Origin: Climacteris rufus
Lineage: Eukaryota > Chordata > Aves > Passeriformes > Climacteridae
DNA: 64,000 bases
Assembly: GCA_013398175.1 (NCBI GenBank)
Contig: VZRZ01003917.1
Location: 1,324,486-1,388,485, forward strand
Direction: 5' to 3'
Both the position numbers and the translations under genes were made by a program. Under the pieces are notes generated by a model. That model ran no database searches, had not been told where the DNA came from, and was given only the letters and a program-made list of their open reading frames with translations. Below are positions 36,216 through 48,345 of the stretch, piece after piece (the stretch's first letter is position 1; every line of letters starts with the position of its first letter).

Positions 36216-39200
36216 AATGTTCTGAGATAAAGCAGCTCTGGCTTGTTTCTGGTGTTTGTCATGTACCTTGTGCATACTATTTATTCATATATAGCCTAGG
36301 CTGAGGAATTTTCTAGGTTTCTTTCTTGGAATGTGGAACAAGATCATGAAAGTGCCATGTATTTTTTTATTACCTCTACTTAATGTAACTGAAAAATAGT
36401 TAAAAAAATGCTCCACACCTTCTGCCCCTGTAGAGCAGGGGAGGGAAGCAGGGAGATCTGCTGCTCTGCATTAGTAGTGTAGGAATCAGGATTTCATAAG
36501 CAATGCCAATTTATAAAGGATTTTCTGTAATTCTATTATTGCCATTGATCAAAGAAAATTCCTCAGATGAGCACAACTATTTTAACTGAAGCTTTCAGGG
36601 CTGTGAATATGATTTAAAATGAAGTAAGGGAACATTTCTAAAACGAGGGATAGAAGAAATCTTCACTGAAAAGCAAAGGACAACACGCATTTACTCACTG
36701 AAAAACATAAAATTACAGAAACTTATATATGCTATTCTGTTGCTAAAAATGATACAGCTGTTTCTAGATCCGTGTTCTCAGGCAGTTGTATTGCCTCAGA
36801 ATACAGCAATAAAAAAGGATAGAGGGAGCTGGATAAACTAAATGGAAGACAGAAACTCATAAAAGAGCTAAATATTCTCCAGACATGGTTGTGAAATTTC
36901 TGTGCTTATGTGTGCAACAGACAACAGGCTCCAGAAAAATAAAAAAAAATACCTGGGAGAAACCTTAACTGGCTTCACTTAGTACAGTGACCTAAAGTTG
37001 TATTTTCATTTCAAGGTCACATTAAACTTCAACTTGAAAGTATAGTTGAAGCATATAGAAACTTCTGGTGCACTAGTGCAGCAGCCAGAACATCTTTGTG
37101 CAACTGGGAGAAGACTTCAGTCCAGGAGGCTTGGATTGGTCTGTGACAGCTTCAGAAAAGGCCTTACTTTGCAAAGACCTTGATTTTTCTAAATACCCTT
37201 GACTGCGAAGGAATTCATAGATACAAAGCTTTGCTTTAAAAAACTCAATGAAATTTCTGTAAATGCTCAGTTCTGATTCAATCTTATTTCTGCATTTTCT
37301 GAGTTCTCCCAACAAATTAAAGACCCACAGAGCAGTTTTGGATATCCCAGCCCCAGAAAGATACTGTCTTCTTTATAAGGTCCTGCGCTACCTGTCAGCT
37401 TTCTGGATAAAATGTTTACAATGCATTAAACTTGGGATTTGGCTTTGAAACAGGAAGTACAGGCTAGTGGGTTAAGTTTTCCCAACAGCTATCTGCTTCA
37501 GCTTTATTCTCCACGACCTATTTCCAGCATGGACTTTGGTGAGTCACCGGCACTGCACAGTGCATACACAGCCTGCAAGGGGTTCTTGCTCACCTGAGCT
37601 TGTGCAGTGCTGCATTTAAGTCACACTTCTTGGGTGTCTCACTCCTGTGAACGCCAGGGTGCTGCTCCCACAGCCAAGCACTAAGCCTGGACACAGCTCT
37701 GGCATCTCAGTGTGGTGATCCTACTGTCTCAGATCATCTTTCTCTGTTCTGACTGAGCAGACATCTTACTCTTCAGCTTGTTGGGGATTTCTGCATGCAG
37801 AGCAGAGAGTCTCCAGTTTCATGTAGAGAGATGTTTGAATGATATATGTGGAGTAGCAGAGCTCTGCTCTCAAAGAACCTGGCCTGCACAACTGTTTAAA
37901 GGAAAGCAACACGTCTAGGTAATGTCAAGTATCATTTTAACAGAATTTAGTAAGTTGTTTGTGGATACACTGAATTTGTCAAAAGGGCTTGCTAGCTCTG
38001 ACTAAAATTGTCATGACTGGAATATTCACAGTGAAAGGTCAGATCATTAAATCAATTCTTGTTCTTGTGACTGTCAGTTGTGAGAAGATATTAACAAACA
38101 TCCATGTCACAGAAAAAAATATTACAGAAAAAATAAAATCAACTCTTAATTTTCACTAACAATTCAGTAAGTCAATAGTTTGTACTTTGGTTGTTTTGCT
38201 GGTAGGGGCATAGAGTATTAGTGAAGAATAGTAGAGCAAATGAATAATGTCTGTGCCTCTTTCTCATGCATGGGAAAGCTAAGAAAGGACATCCTTATTT
38301 ATTGTTGGAATAACTTTTCCAAAACATCATATTATTCATTCTCAAAATATCAGCCACATTAATTATCTGGAGACATAGAAGGGTTTCACATTCTTCAGAT
38401 TACTACCTAATATGACTTAAAAAAGAACAGTTTACTGGTGTTCTGTGGTATAAATATTTTGATTGGTAAGTCATGTAGATTTCAAAATTGAACCAGTTAC
38501 AATTCTTGTTTCTCTTCTGAAAAATCCCGTCATGCTAATGTATGCTGGCTAACAGCTAGGAATTCAACAGGACAGAGGACTTCCTGAGGTGTTGCTGGAG
38601 GACAATCTCAGGTGGCAGGAGTGAAATATGATGTGGTTTGTCCTCAAACACAAAGTTTTGGTTTTGGGTACTGCCAGGTTTACAGGCAGATTTGAGTGAC
38701 CTAACATTGTGGCAGTGTGAATGACTAGGACATCGGCAGTAAAATGGGAATTGAATCAGATCTAAGGTCTAACACAGATGTTTTTGCTTTCAAGAACAGG
38801 GATGTTGTAAGAAACTTGCAACCATTGGCGTAAAACTGTGATGTTGGTCTCATCTGACATTTACTCCTCATGTAGTAAGATCTAAGATTTTACTACAGCA
38901 AGAGTTTTCATGGTTCAGATACATGCCCTGAAGGGGGACAGAGAGCATTCTGCCAGGTACTTTTTATTAACTTAAATCTATTAAAGATAATTTCACCCTT
39001 TAAAAGATAAATTTTGCAAGGCTTAAGTAAAGCAGAAATGAAAATTGTCAGTGGTATTGTTTTCTGCAGTCCACATACTGCATTGCCCATTCTGCTAAGT
39101 CAAAAGATTTTTTTTCTGCTTTAGGCAAGAAAGCATTTACTACATGTTTACTACACATATACATATATACCAATATGCTTTTGCATAAAAAGCAGCTTAT

Positions 39201-40377
39201 CACCCTCTTCTCAGTGCATAATAACAGGGTTTGTAGAAATACAGACCTAACTTAAAATAACCCAAAAGCTTTTTTTCCCCCTGAAAATTGTAAGGTGCAC
39301 AAAGGTCTCCTTACTGTACTCCACAAAAAGTCAGCAAACTACAAATGCTTATCTGGCTGCACATAACGCTGATATATTCACTTGTCTTTATTTGTCAAAC
39401 ATATTGGCAAGAATCTCTGTGTCAATATTTATTAATAAAATTGGCTCCTGTGGAAAACAGCTGGTCCAGGTTCTCTCCTCTTTAGGCATCTGAATGATCC
39501 AAGCTGTTATTAAAGAAGACTCGAGCTACTCCTCATTGTTAGATTTTGTTAAATAAATAAATGAAAGTGAACATTAAAACCCTGTAAAGGCCTCACTTTA
39601 CTACAATACCAGTAATGCAAGTTAATCTATATTCTGTTTTTAAAAAAAGGTAGGTCTTTGAGGTATTTCCTTAGTTATTCTATTATTTGAGGTATTTCCT
39701 TAGTTATTCTGTTATTAGCTTGAGTATTACTCTACAATACACAGGTTTTACTAAATATTTTCAACTGCTTTCTCTAGCTCATCTGTGTTAGTTACCAGCC
39801 CTCCCTCACCCTTATGGGCTCAACCTATCAGATTTTCTCTAGTTTGTTTTTTTGTTTTCCCTAGCCTCTTATCTGCCTTCTTTAGATTGTCATAATTTCA
39901 TGGGTGATTCCCTTTTCCTCTTCTTTCATTATTTTCTCTTGAAGGTTTGGAATTTGTGCATTTTGATGCTGAATTGCAAAACTGAAGGAACCTTATTTCT
40001 GTTTCATTTACTCATGAAAGTTTTAGTAATAATACTTTGCATTGTTGCCTTACTGTTTCTTATCTGTTGTGTCTTTGCTGTTTTCCCCACGACTTTTAGA
40101 TGTCTACCTTAAGTAGCTGAAGAAGTTGTTATGTGTAGGTTAATTCCCAGCTGAATAATGCCAGATATAGTGATGATTATTTAGATCCTCTCACTCTCTG
40201 AGGTTGCATTTGATTGATTTTCTAAGGTGCTGGAGAAATGGGGTATATTGATCCTGGTATGTGAGTCATGTAGGCTAGCAAACACAGCCCTTATGTTCAA
40301 GATATGGTGGCTATTGAAGTCCACTTTTATGCTTCATTCAAATTCTCTTCCTTTTCCATTTCTTTTTCCAAAATATG
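36216..40377. other. Non-coding interval, no gene seen
   Basis: AT-rich. Contains the 29-bp tandem duplication at 39658-39715. No gene or named repeat recognised. Confidence 0.5.
39658..39715 (+). repeat. 29-bp tandem duplication
   Basis: Two adjacent 29-bp copies starting TTGAGGTATTTCCTTAGTTA differ at a single base (A versus G near the end). The near-identity implies a recent duplication. Confidence 0.93.
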
Positions 40378-40382
40378 CCATG
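40378..40382. repeat. Target-site duplication CCATG, left copy
   Basis: Left copy of the 5-bp duplication flanking the LTR at 40383-40916. The right copy is at 40917-40921. Confidence 0.8.
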
Positions 40383-40497
40383 TGTGATGGTTTGACTCTG
40401 GCTAGGTGCCGGGTGCCCACCAAGCTGCCCTATAGCTCCCTCCCCCAGAGGGACAGGGAAAGGACAAGATGAATCAGTGGGTCAAGATAAGGCAGCT

Positions 40498-40503
40498 TTT
40501 ATT
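40498..40503 (-). terminator. Poly-A signal of the 40383-40916 LTR
   Basis: AATAAA on the minus strand, about 115 bp before the LTR 3' end in its own sense. This is the normal position for the retroviral R region. Confidence 0.6.
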
Positions 40504-40702
40504 GAAACAATGGAAAGCAAAAGCAGGGTCTGCACACGCATAAGCAAAAGAAGGAGAAGCCAATCTCTACTTCCCATCAGCAAGCGATGTTCAGGCACGT
40601 CCTGGGAAGCAGGGCCTCAGTACACATAGTGGTTCCATCGGAAGGCAGACATTAAAGAATATCCCCTCTTCCTTCTCTGTCTCTTGGCTTTTACATCTGA
40701 GC

Positions 40703-40710
40703 TGACGTCA
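40703..40710. promoter_or_regulatory. cAMP-response element TGACGTCA in LTR U3
   Basis: Perfect palindromic CREB/ATF site in the U3 of the LTR at 40383-40916. CRE sites are common promoter elements in retroviral LTRs. Its two CpG-flanked bases have survived, which suggests a fairly young element. Confidence 0.45.
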
Positions 40711-40916
40711 TATGGTATGGAATATCCCTTTGGTTCCTTTGGGTCAGCTGGCCTGCTTGTTTTCCCTCCCGAGGTCTTGCCCACTCCCTGCCCCTTGATG
40801 AGGGAGAATGTTAGAGGGACAGTGCTGCTCAGCAGTAGCCAAAACACTGCTGTGTTATCAACTGAAGCACAGCACTGGCAGGGCTGCTGAACTCTACCTC
40901 AGTTAGAACCAATACA

Positions 40917-40921
40917 CCATG
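40917..40921. repeat. Target-site duplication CCATG, right copy
   Basis: Right copy of the 5-bp duplication flanking the LTR at 40383-40916. Confidence 0.8.
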
Positions 40922-42779
40922 ACTGCCCAAAAATATTAAGGGGTTTGTCCTTGTATATGGGTGCATATGGAGGCTATTGTTAATGGGCCTTTTGATACAA
41001 ATAAACCTGCTATCAGTATCTAGCAGCTCATCTTTTACAAGTAAGGGCAAATGACGAAAGAATGAAAGATTTTCCCCTCTCTTACTGACAGGCCTCAGAA
41101 TTAATGTAAGGGCCATGCATGTGTCATCTTTGGGTATTTTTCATCACTGGTCTGCAAATTGGTTTATCGTAATAGGATACTGCTCGATTTATCTTTGCTA
41201 TTATTTAATACTGCTTTCATTTTTAAATCCTCTTTCTTTCTGTCAGGGTCCCTTAGTCCTTTGATGTTTATAGAAATAAATGTATGCTGACTGACTCACT
41301 GCACTGGATTTTAACAGGTTTTCTGCTCTCTGAGCAGAATTCTCTACTGTTAGTCAACAGAGGGTTATATGTTGGTGAGTACTGGCACCTGTGAGTGTGC
41401 TGGTACTTAAAGTCTTAAATAAGATGGCCTTTATCCCTTTAAAAGAAAAGAGACATTCAATATAGAAGGCAGTTTTTGGTCAGTTGCAAATACTGATACT
41501 ACTATTTCTCCCCATTTATTGAGTGGAAAGGAATGTTTCACTCTTCCTTACCGTGTTTCACCCCTCCTTACTGTTTTTCTTCAGTGCTAGCCTGGCTTAA
41601 CTTGAGGGAATCTATATGAATACTCATAACAGATTCAGTTTTCAAAACCCTTGCTTTGGGACAAAACTCGAGTCACTTGAATTATTAATCCAGCAGCACA
41701 AGTTAAAGATAGATCTTTCAAAAAGGGCATATAATTAATGTAATGGAGAAACAAAGGAATGAATTATAGGTGCAATAAAAAACTAGAAAAGTGTAGTAAT
41801 TCTGTTTCTATCTACTTGAGTTGTGTGCACCTTTACCAGGTCAAGGTTTAGTGTTGAGGAGAGAAATGCACATTATTCTGTGCTCTTTCCTTCAGATATC
41901 TTGCTTCATACAAATCTGATTCCTTTAGAGCTGTCTTTAGAGTTTCTGAAGAGCCCTGTGAAATTCAGCAAAATCCCGGACTTAACTATTATTACTGAGA
42001 GAATGTGACACTGACACATTCTTTGGTATGAAGGTTTGTCATCCAACTGTAAATGTGGCTGTGAAAATTTTGGTGCTCCGTGGTGAAGTCCTAGACACAG
42101 AGCTAACACCAAAAGTCTTGCTATCAGAAGAATGCTACAGCACTTAGCATGCTTTAGCCTCCAAATGTTGCAGGAAGAAGTACACATCCTGGCATTAACT
42201 CCTGGGGAGAAGCATAATGCAGGTTATTTTATGGGAGGTTAAGAGGTAGCTTATGAATTGTGCTTGTTTACAACATCCCTGAGAATTGCCTGAAATGCAA
42301 GGGGTCATGGCTAGACTGAGATCAGCTCTACTCAACAGAGTAGCCTGTCCTGGGTCTTTCTTTGTTTATTGCTTGAGTCCTTGTCAGGCAATGCGTCTGA
42401 AGAGATTGGGCTCTGTATCATATGCTCGGCATGCAGGTGCTTGGTTTAGCAGCCACACCAGCTTCCTGTTGACGCATGTGTTGCATTTAGATTCTCTTGT
42501 GTTTAGCAAAGAAGTCCCAAAGACTATTCCCCTGCACATTGTCAGACATAGTGGTTCCCTCCCAGAAGGATTGTTTCTCATAGAGTCTCAGCTATTTACC
42601 TTGCACACTGCTTTAAATGTCCAGCTGCTTATTTACAGGAAATGAAGAGGTGGGTAAGCATCTTTGAGATCTCTACTCTCCTGCCAAACATGCTGTAATT
42701 GGCCCATGGGTTAATTTGGGAGATAAACAAGTAGAGAGAGTTACATGTGACATGATACTCCACTCCTCTTTTCCTTAGC
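40922..42779. other. Non-coding interval, no gene seen
   Basis: Contains a 20-bp imperfect tandem duplication at 41534-41573 (TGTTTCACTCTTCCTTACCG and a diverged copy). No gene recognised. Confidence 0.5.
41534..41573 (+). repeat. 20-bp imperfect tandem duplication
   Basis: Two adjacent 20-bp units beginning TGTTTCAC differ at three positions. Confidence 0.8.
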
Positions 42780-43688
42780 AATCAGAGCGAATAAAAAACC
42801 ATCTGGTCTCTGGAAGAGAGCTCTGGAAGAGATGGAAATTCTCAAGACCACTTTTCATACAACACAAGAGCTCTCCACCTTGATGTGTAAGAAATCAAAG
42901 AAGGCCAGAACAGGACAGGAACAGGACTTGACAAGTGATATGAAGAATAAAAAGAAGGGATTCTCTAAGTACATAAGTCATAAATGAAAGGCCAAGGAGA
43001 GTGTAACCCTTATGATAAATGAGAAAGGAAACTGGTGAAGATAGATATGGAGAAGGCTGAGAAGGCTGATGAGTTCTTCATGTCAGTCTTCACTGGCAGT
43101 CAGGCTTCCCACATCTCTCAAATGCCTGGTCCTCTAGGTGTGGTTGGCAGAGTGAAGTGCCTCCCAATGTAAGCAAAGAGCAGGTTTGGAACTAATGAAA
43201 TTGGACAGCCAAGAGTCTATGGGTCCTGACAACATGCATCCCAGGGTCCTGAGGAAACTGGCTGGTGCTTTTTCCAAGTCACTCTCCACCATATTTGAAA
43301 AGTCATGTTAGTCACGTGAAGTCCCCGGTGACTGGAAAAAGGGAAACATCGCTCATATTTTTAAAGGGGGAGAAAGGAAGGATCTGGGAAACTACAGACC
43401 CATGAGCCTCACTTCCATGCCTCAAAACATCATAGATTAGATAGATTAGATTAGGTATCCAATATTTTCTAGGAAGAAATTTTTTACTGAGGGGGTAATT
43501 AGACACGGCAACCGGTTTCCCAGAGAAGTTGTGGATGCCCCATCCCTGGAAGTGTTTGTGGCCAGACTGGACAGGGCCCTGAGCAACCTGATCTAGTGGG
43601 TGGCATCTCTGCCCATGGCAGAGTGGTTGGAACTAGGTGATCTTTAATGTCCCTTTCAACCCACACCAATCTTTGATTCTATGATCTG
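42780..43688 (+). mobile_element. CR1 LINE, sense strand, internally deleted
   Basis: Plus-strand CR1 carrying three blocks. The first (about 42780-43140) matches the ORF2 linker before reverse transcriptase, including a FSKYISH-like stretch and an EKAE...DEFFMSVFTG-like stretch, with frameshifts. The second (about 43195-43425) is the N-terminal end of the reverse transcriptase, with readable GDWKKGN and GNYRPMSL. The third (about 43465-43688) is the C-terminal end and 3' untranslated region, with GTTTCCCAGAGAAGTTGTGG, and ends in ATTCTATGAT. The catalytic middle of reverse transcriptase is missing at a junction near 43425-43465, where a GATTAGATA-type repeat sits. It is dead. Confidence 0.93.
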
Positions 43689-43719
43689 CACCCAAGACAG
43701 ACCATATCTAATACTTTTT

Positions 43720-44070
43720 TCAAATTTGCAGTCTGAGATATCTTTTCTGCTTTTTTCCCTCTGAGTCCTTCTGTCTAAGAGCAAACCTGGCTGCCAGCTC
43801 TGCACGGAATCTTGAGTGTTCCATGCTGTACATCCAGCAATGCCTGATCGCCAGGTCCCATGGGGGACCTCCATGGCACATGATCCATTGAGCCACATTG
43901 TGGGTTGTGCCCATACTGGTTTGGGAGCTGGTGTGAAGCAGGGCATCCTCTCCTGGATCCTGCAAAAAGAATTGAGATCTCATATGTGGAGACACACAGA
44001 ATTTCAAAACAACCCAGAGGCTCCTGTTTATGCTCACCCTTGGTCTGAAACACCAGAGTATCCCAGACAA
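43720..44070 (-). other. Overlapping minus-strand open frames beside the CR1
   Basis: Three minus-strand frames of 92-116 codons overlap here. The 116-codon frame contains a good acceptor, TTCTTTTTGCAG, ending at the complement of 43960, after which about 79 codons remain open to a TGA at 43720-43722; that segment would be a plausible terminal exon. The predicted C-terminus is rich in Arg, Lys and Gln and I recognise no domain. Being open in several frames at once lowers the odds that it codes. It may be an old repeat flanking the CR1 insertion. Confidence 0.2.
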
Positions 44071-44110
44071 AAAACCAGAATTCTCCAGGATTCAGAGGCC
44101 TCTAGACCTT

Positions 44111-47100
44111 CACAAAATGTGTAGTGGATGCATTTTAATTTTATCTGTAGTTAATTTAATGATATTTATACACATTGTTTATAGGCAGTAGCATGCATAT
44201 TACATATATTTGTTTGTATAGCTCAGGTATACACTGTTATGAGATACTCAAACTGTAGTTACTACAGAGTTTTATGGAAAACAGAATAGGAATATCTGTA
44301 TCATTTTTAATTGAGTATCTGAAAGAAGAGCCCTCAGTTTCTAATTAAGAAAATGGAAACCCACTGTGGCTTATTAGTAGTTCCAACTTCACTTACCTGA
44401 CATTCCTTGCCTATGTCTCCTCTTTAGTTTTCTCAATGTTATTTTAATAGGCCACATACAGTCTTCTTTTTTTCTTCCACTTCTGCCAAGGAATAGCAAG
44501 ATAAGGGTTTACCTACCTTTTCAAGGATTAAAGAAATCACAGCTGTTTGCATTATATACCTTATAATAGTTAAGAGTTTTGGAGCAGCTGCAAAGGTCTC
44601 TTTACAATATAAAAGATTATTTTATACCATAAAGATTTCTGATTTGATTTGTGTCAAAATATGTCTGCAGAACCAGAGGAGAGTGTGATACACAGCAAAG
44701 TTTTCACTAGCTTTTGATTACATTGAAACCAGCCAAGTCATTTAATGAAACAGCAGAAGATGGTTGTAGACCCATACAGCTAGGACAGATTTAGGGTGGA
44801 CGTTCCAGAATTGTAAATCAGTGTGAAAGGAACTGCATGTCTTTTGAGTGGGAAGTGAAGAGAGTAATATAGAAAATGTGATTGGTAAAAGAAGGTAATT
44901 CACCGCCACAGACACATGTTGCAAGCTTTCAAAGCAGGGGTTCTGAATTTGGTGTACAGAACACTGGGGAGCTGGGTAAAGTCTAAAGACAAAGGTGGGA
45001 GGGTGACTTTGATGTTGTGTAGAAAAAAAATGTTAAGTAAGAATGCTTAGCATGAACCTCTGGAAAATGTATCACTTCACAGGACTAGAACAGCTAAATA
45101 AACGACCCTTCATCATAATCACAAGGCCTGGACTCATTTCAGAAGTTATTTTATGATAATATAAACAGGTTTCTGATAGCGTACAAGCTAGCTTGGATGG
45201 TGCAGTCCATTAATGTAAGTCACATTTTTTAATATTCAAATTATTCCTTTTAAGCTGACATAGTAGTCAGGTGGTGAGGTGTTTTGGATTTACCTTAATA
45301 ATCCTGAGAGATCTGTGCACATTCTTATCTGTCTGTAGAGGTTATGAATAAGCATACATTGCAACTACTTTGTGTTGTACAACATATGGCCTCAGGAGTA
45401 GCTGTAGGTACTCTCTGACTTGGAACACACAGACTTCTAAAGCAGCTTCCCTTCAGGTCTATGTGATGCCTACACCAGGATACAAATGCTGTGCAGAGGA
45501 GACTGGAGGCTCCAATTAGATGCAGCACAATTGCAGAAAGATGCTTGATGTGGTATGCCCTATTTTTCCCATTTGGGAAGCTGGTATTTGTGTGGGGAAC
45601 TGCAGCTTTGTATTTACACAGTGAAATGGCTTTTGCATAAATGCAAAAAGCAAAGGATCTCTCAGGGATAGCTGTTTGCCTTTACAGCGGGACTATGGGT
45701 AGGTGACACAGGGCAAAAAAAGCAGTGAATGAAAAGACTCAGTTGGCTAGCAGAGCCTTCTTGATTAAATAGTAAGATGAGAACAAAGATGTTTGTCCAA
45801 GGACTGTTGTAGACATGTGTTCCTGAGTTCAGAAGAGCTCTTGTTCCTCTGAAAGAGCTAATGAAAATACTTCTTGGGATAATTCTTCACCTCTTGGGAT
45901 TATTTAATTTGTGCAGCCTGTGCCATAAGAATTTCTTGTCTTTTTGCAAACAACGTCCCTTGGCAAAACATCAGAGACATGGCGTATAGTGACCATGACA
46001 TGCCAGACCAGAGGCATAGTGACCAGAGACATCAGAGCAAGACAGAAGAGGGGGAACTTAAAAAGCTTGCACAAGCTTCATGATTAAAAATACTCAGTGA
46101 ATTTTTTGCTGTAAAATGCTGCAGAATGATTACTGATTAATTCAGTAACTATAGCCCAGAATTGACCAAATCTGCAGCCACAGCTGCAAAATAAACAATG
46201 CAGCAGAACTCCGTCATTTAACATGTCCAGCTCAATGCACAACCCTCTTTCTGAGGGATTTTCTTTGTCAGACCCTAAATCCTTCTGTCTAGGACAGGTA
46301 TAATGACTTCAGCGTAGAATTAGAAGTAAAATGCTCCTGCCCAGTGATGTTTCACTTACAGTGAAAGAGTTCCTTGTGGAGGAGAGTTCTGGAGTTAGGT
46401 CTGACAAGCTGTATAAAGAGCTTCATTTAGGAGGTGGAGAAAGCAGGGGTATTCAGGAGAGAATTTCCATTTCTATTTTGTAGACAGAGAGGGAGAAAGC
46501 AAATTGGAATGTGTTTGTGGAGACAATAACAGCCAAGATCAGCTGGGCATGCCTAGTGCTTGTGCAGACGGAAATAAAAACTGGGAGATAATACAGCTGG
46601 TAAAGAACTGTCCTGCTGTTTAGAAGTTAGGATTATTTTTTTCTTCTCTGAGAGGAGCAACAGTTTCTTTCTCAGAATTTGTGAGGCACAGGAGCAAAAT
46701 ACACCAGAGTCTTAAAAATGCCAGTTCATACGTTTTAGCTGCAAGCTTTCTCTCAAATTAATTTTTTCACCTTTTTTTTTCCTTTGTCTAGATTACACTA
46801 AAAATTCTAATTTATAAAGCAAGATTGGTTTACATCCCATAGCCAGATTTAGACTTATGGTTTAATGCTTTACAAAGTGCATTAACATCAGTAAAACCTC
46901 TCCAACATTCTTTAGAATTCTATAGATTTCCTCTTTCATGTCCATGTAAGAAGCAGTTTTTTATCCCTGTAAAGCATTTGGTGTACTGAGGCTGAGGGAT
47001 ATGGTTGGAATAGCCTGTAAAACTCCAAAGAGCCTGCAGTACAGGCCCTGATGCTGGCTGTAGGCATCACTATCTTTAATTCCCCCTTTGGTGTTCAGTT

Positions 47101-47225
47101 TTCATGATTGGCTTCTTTTATATTGAAGGACATGTTTCTGGAAACACACTATTTTACGTACAAATGTGCAGATCCTAAACTGAGTGTTTTGGCATGTCTA
47201 AAGTTTAGAAATCAATAGAAAGCCT
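44111..47225. other. Non-coding interval, no gene seen
   Basis: No gene or named repeat. A short local duplication with repeated CATAGTGACCAGAG/ATAGTGACCATGA sequence lies at about 45975-46032, and ACTTCTTGGGAT repeats at about 45870-45905. Confidence 0.5.
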
Positions 47226-47949
47226 TCAGCTGTCTTCCAAAAGTTGAGTCAGTGGGATGGATATCATTTGATTGCCTTCCTTACAGGGGGTTTGTTCTTC
47301 GATATTGCTGTAAAAAACCAAAATGAAACAAACCAAAAATTGGCACAGTGGAGCTGTCACCAAGATTTTAATAAGCCTTCTTCTTTGGGGAGGGAGTCTC
47401 ACTCCCTGCCAGTGCCTCCTATCCACATTGCCAAACTTGTCCCTTCCCCGCCCCACAGAAATATCTGTGTTAGCTGTTCTGCCCAGGAATCATTACCCAT
47501 TTCTCAAACCTGTTGCTGAGCCTCTGTGCTAGCATGAGGCATATTGTCACAAGATTGGTGCCATTTATCTCACCACCCTGCAGACACAGTTTTTCCACAA
47601 TATGAAGGAGTCTGATGGCTGCTAGGTGATGGACCAGGTTGCCCCTGATCCATCCATCTGCAGTGGTAATGGGGACCATGATCCAAACCGCCAATGAGTC
47701 CCCTCTATGGGCTGGGCTGGACTGAAAGTGTCTGTCCACGTTGAGATGGTGGTGGGCTCTTCACTTTTATAACCAGTATGGCTCTGTGAATTGCCACGGG
47801 TAAAAAGCATGCGTAACTCGAAGCCTCAGCAGCGGTCACATGACCTGAGAAAAGTGATTCCAACCTTTCCCAGTCTCTATAGAGTTGTGCCTGCTTCAGA
47901 GCTTCCACGGGGTGTTTGATCAGTTCACGCACGCGGTTTACTTAAGCAG
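47226..47949 (-). mobile_element. Possible internal remnant adjoining an LTR-like block
   Basis: Directly downstream (minus-strand sense) of the promoter-like block at 47950-48345. Three minus-strand frames of 62-89 codons are open here and overlap: 47705-47932, 47622-47810 and 47470-47739. The first starts right after the LTR-like sequence and has a charged, alpha-helical look. None is recognisable as gag, pol or env, and I see no primer-binding site next to the LTR-like end. Frameshifted remains of an endogenous retrovirus leader and gag region would fit; an unrelated decayed gene would too. No protein is reconstructed here. Confidence 0.3.
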
Positions 47950-48345
47950 TGAAAGTAAAGAGACGAGGAAGGGTTCTTTTCCGCTTATGACCAGCAGGTT
48001 TTAATACTGGAGCCAAAGAGGGTGCGGACAAAGACAGAGGGGGCCCGTGAGGGCCGTCGGTTATATCAGAGACAGAGCCAATGGCTGCGGAGGATCACAA
48101 TGACTGACAGGGGTGCCAGCCACTCCGTTGTCCGCACACAGCAGAGCAACTAATGGGCTGCCCTTTCGGGTGGGGACCACCCCCTTCCCCCCCACCTCCA
48201 CCATGGCCAGGGAGCCCCTGCGGCGGCCCGGGGCGTGCCACCCCTGTCTGCAGCAGCGTGGGGTGGGGGGGAGGATCCAGCCCCTGCGGTGCTGGCACGG
48301 CGGGGCCAGGCCGGGCCGTGGGCTACCCCCAGAGACACTGCAACA
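47950..48345 (-). mobile_element. GC-rich, CpG-containing LTR-like block
   Basis: On the minus strand this begins TGTTGCAGTGTCTC (complement of 48345 leftward) and runs through a very GC-rich U3-like part, an inverted CCAAT box (near 48077), a TATA-like ATATAA (near 48062), and an ATTAAA poly-A-type signal (complement of 48000-48005), ending near CTTTACTTTCA. The order is what an LTR would show. I found no convincing target duplication and no primer-binding site, so the right-hand boundary and the LTR identity are provisional. It could instead be a promoter CpG island. The open frames seen on both strands through it reflect GC richness. Confidence 0.5.

Larger units (their letters stand above)
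40383..40916 (-). mobile_element. Solo LTR, 534 bp, 5-bp duplication, ERVL-like
   Basis: Read on the minus strand it starts TGTATTGGTTCTAACTGAGG and ends CAAACCATCACA, giving TG...CA termini. A perfect 5-bp direct repeat CCATG lies on each side (40378-40382 and 40917-40921), consistent with ERVL. An AATAAA signal (complement of 40498-40503) precedes a roughly 115-bp U5. A palindromic cAMP-response element TGACGTCA is at 40703-40710 in U3. The last ~100 bp (GGTGGGCACCCGGCACCTAG...GTCAAACCATCACA) resemble the end of the LTR at 13314-14317, and both begin TGTATTG, so they are related families with different U3. No viral genes adjoin it. Confidence 0.9.
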
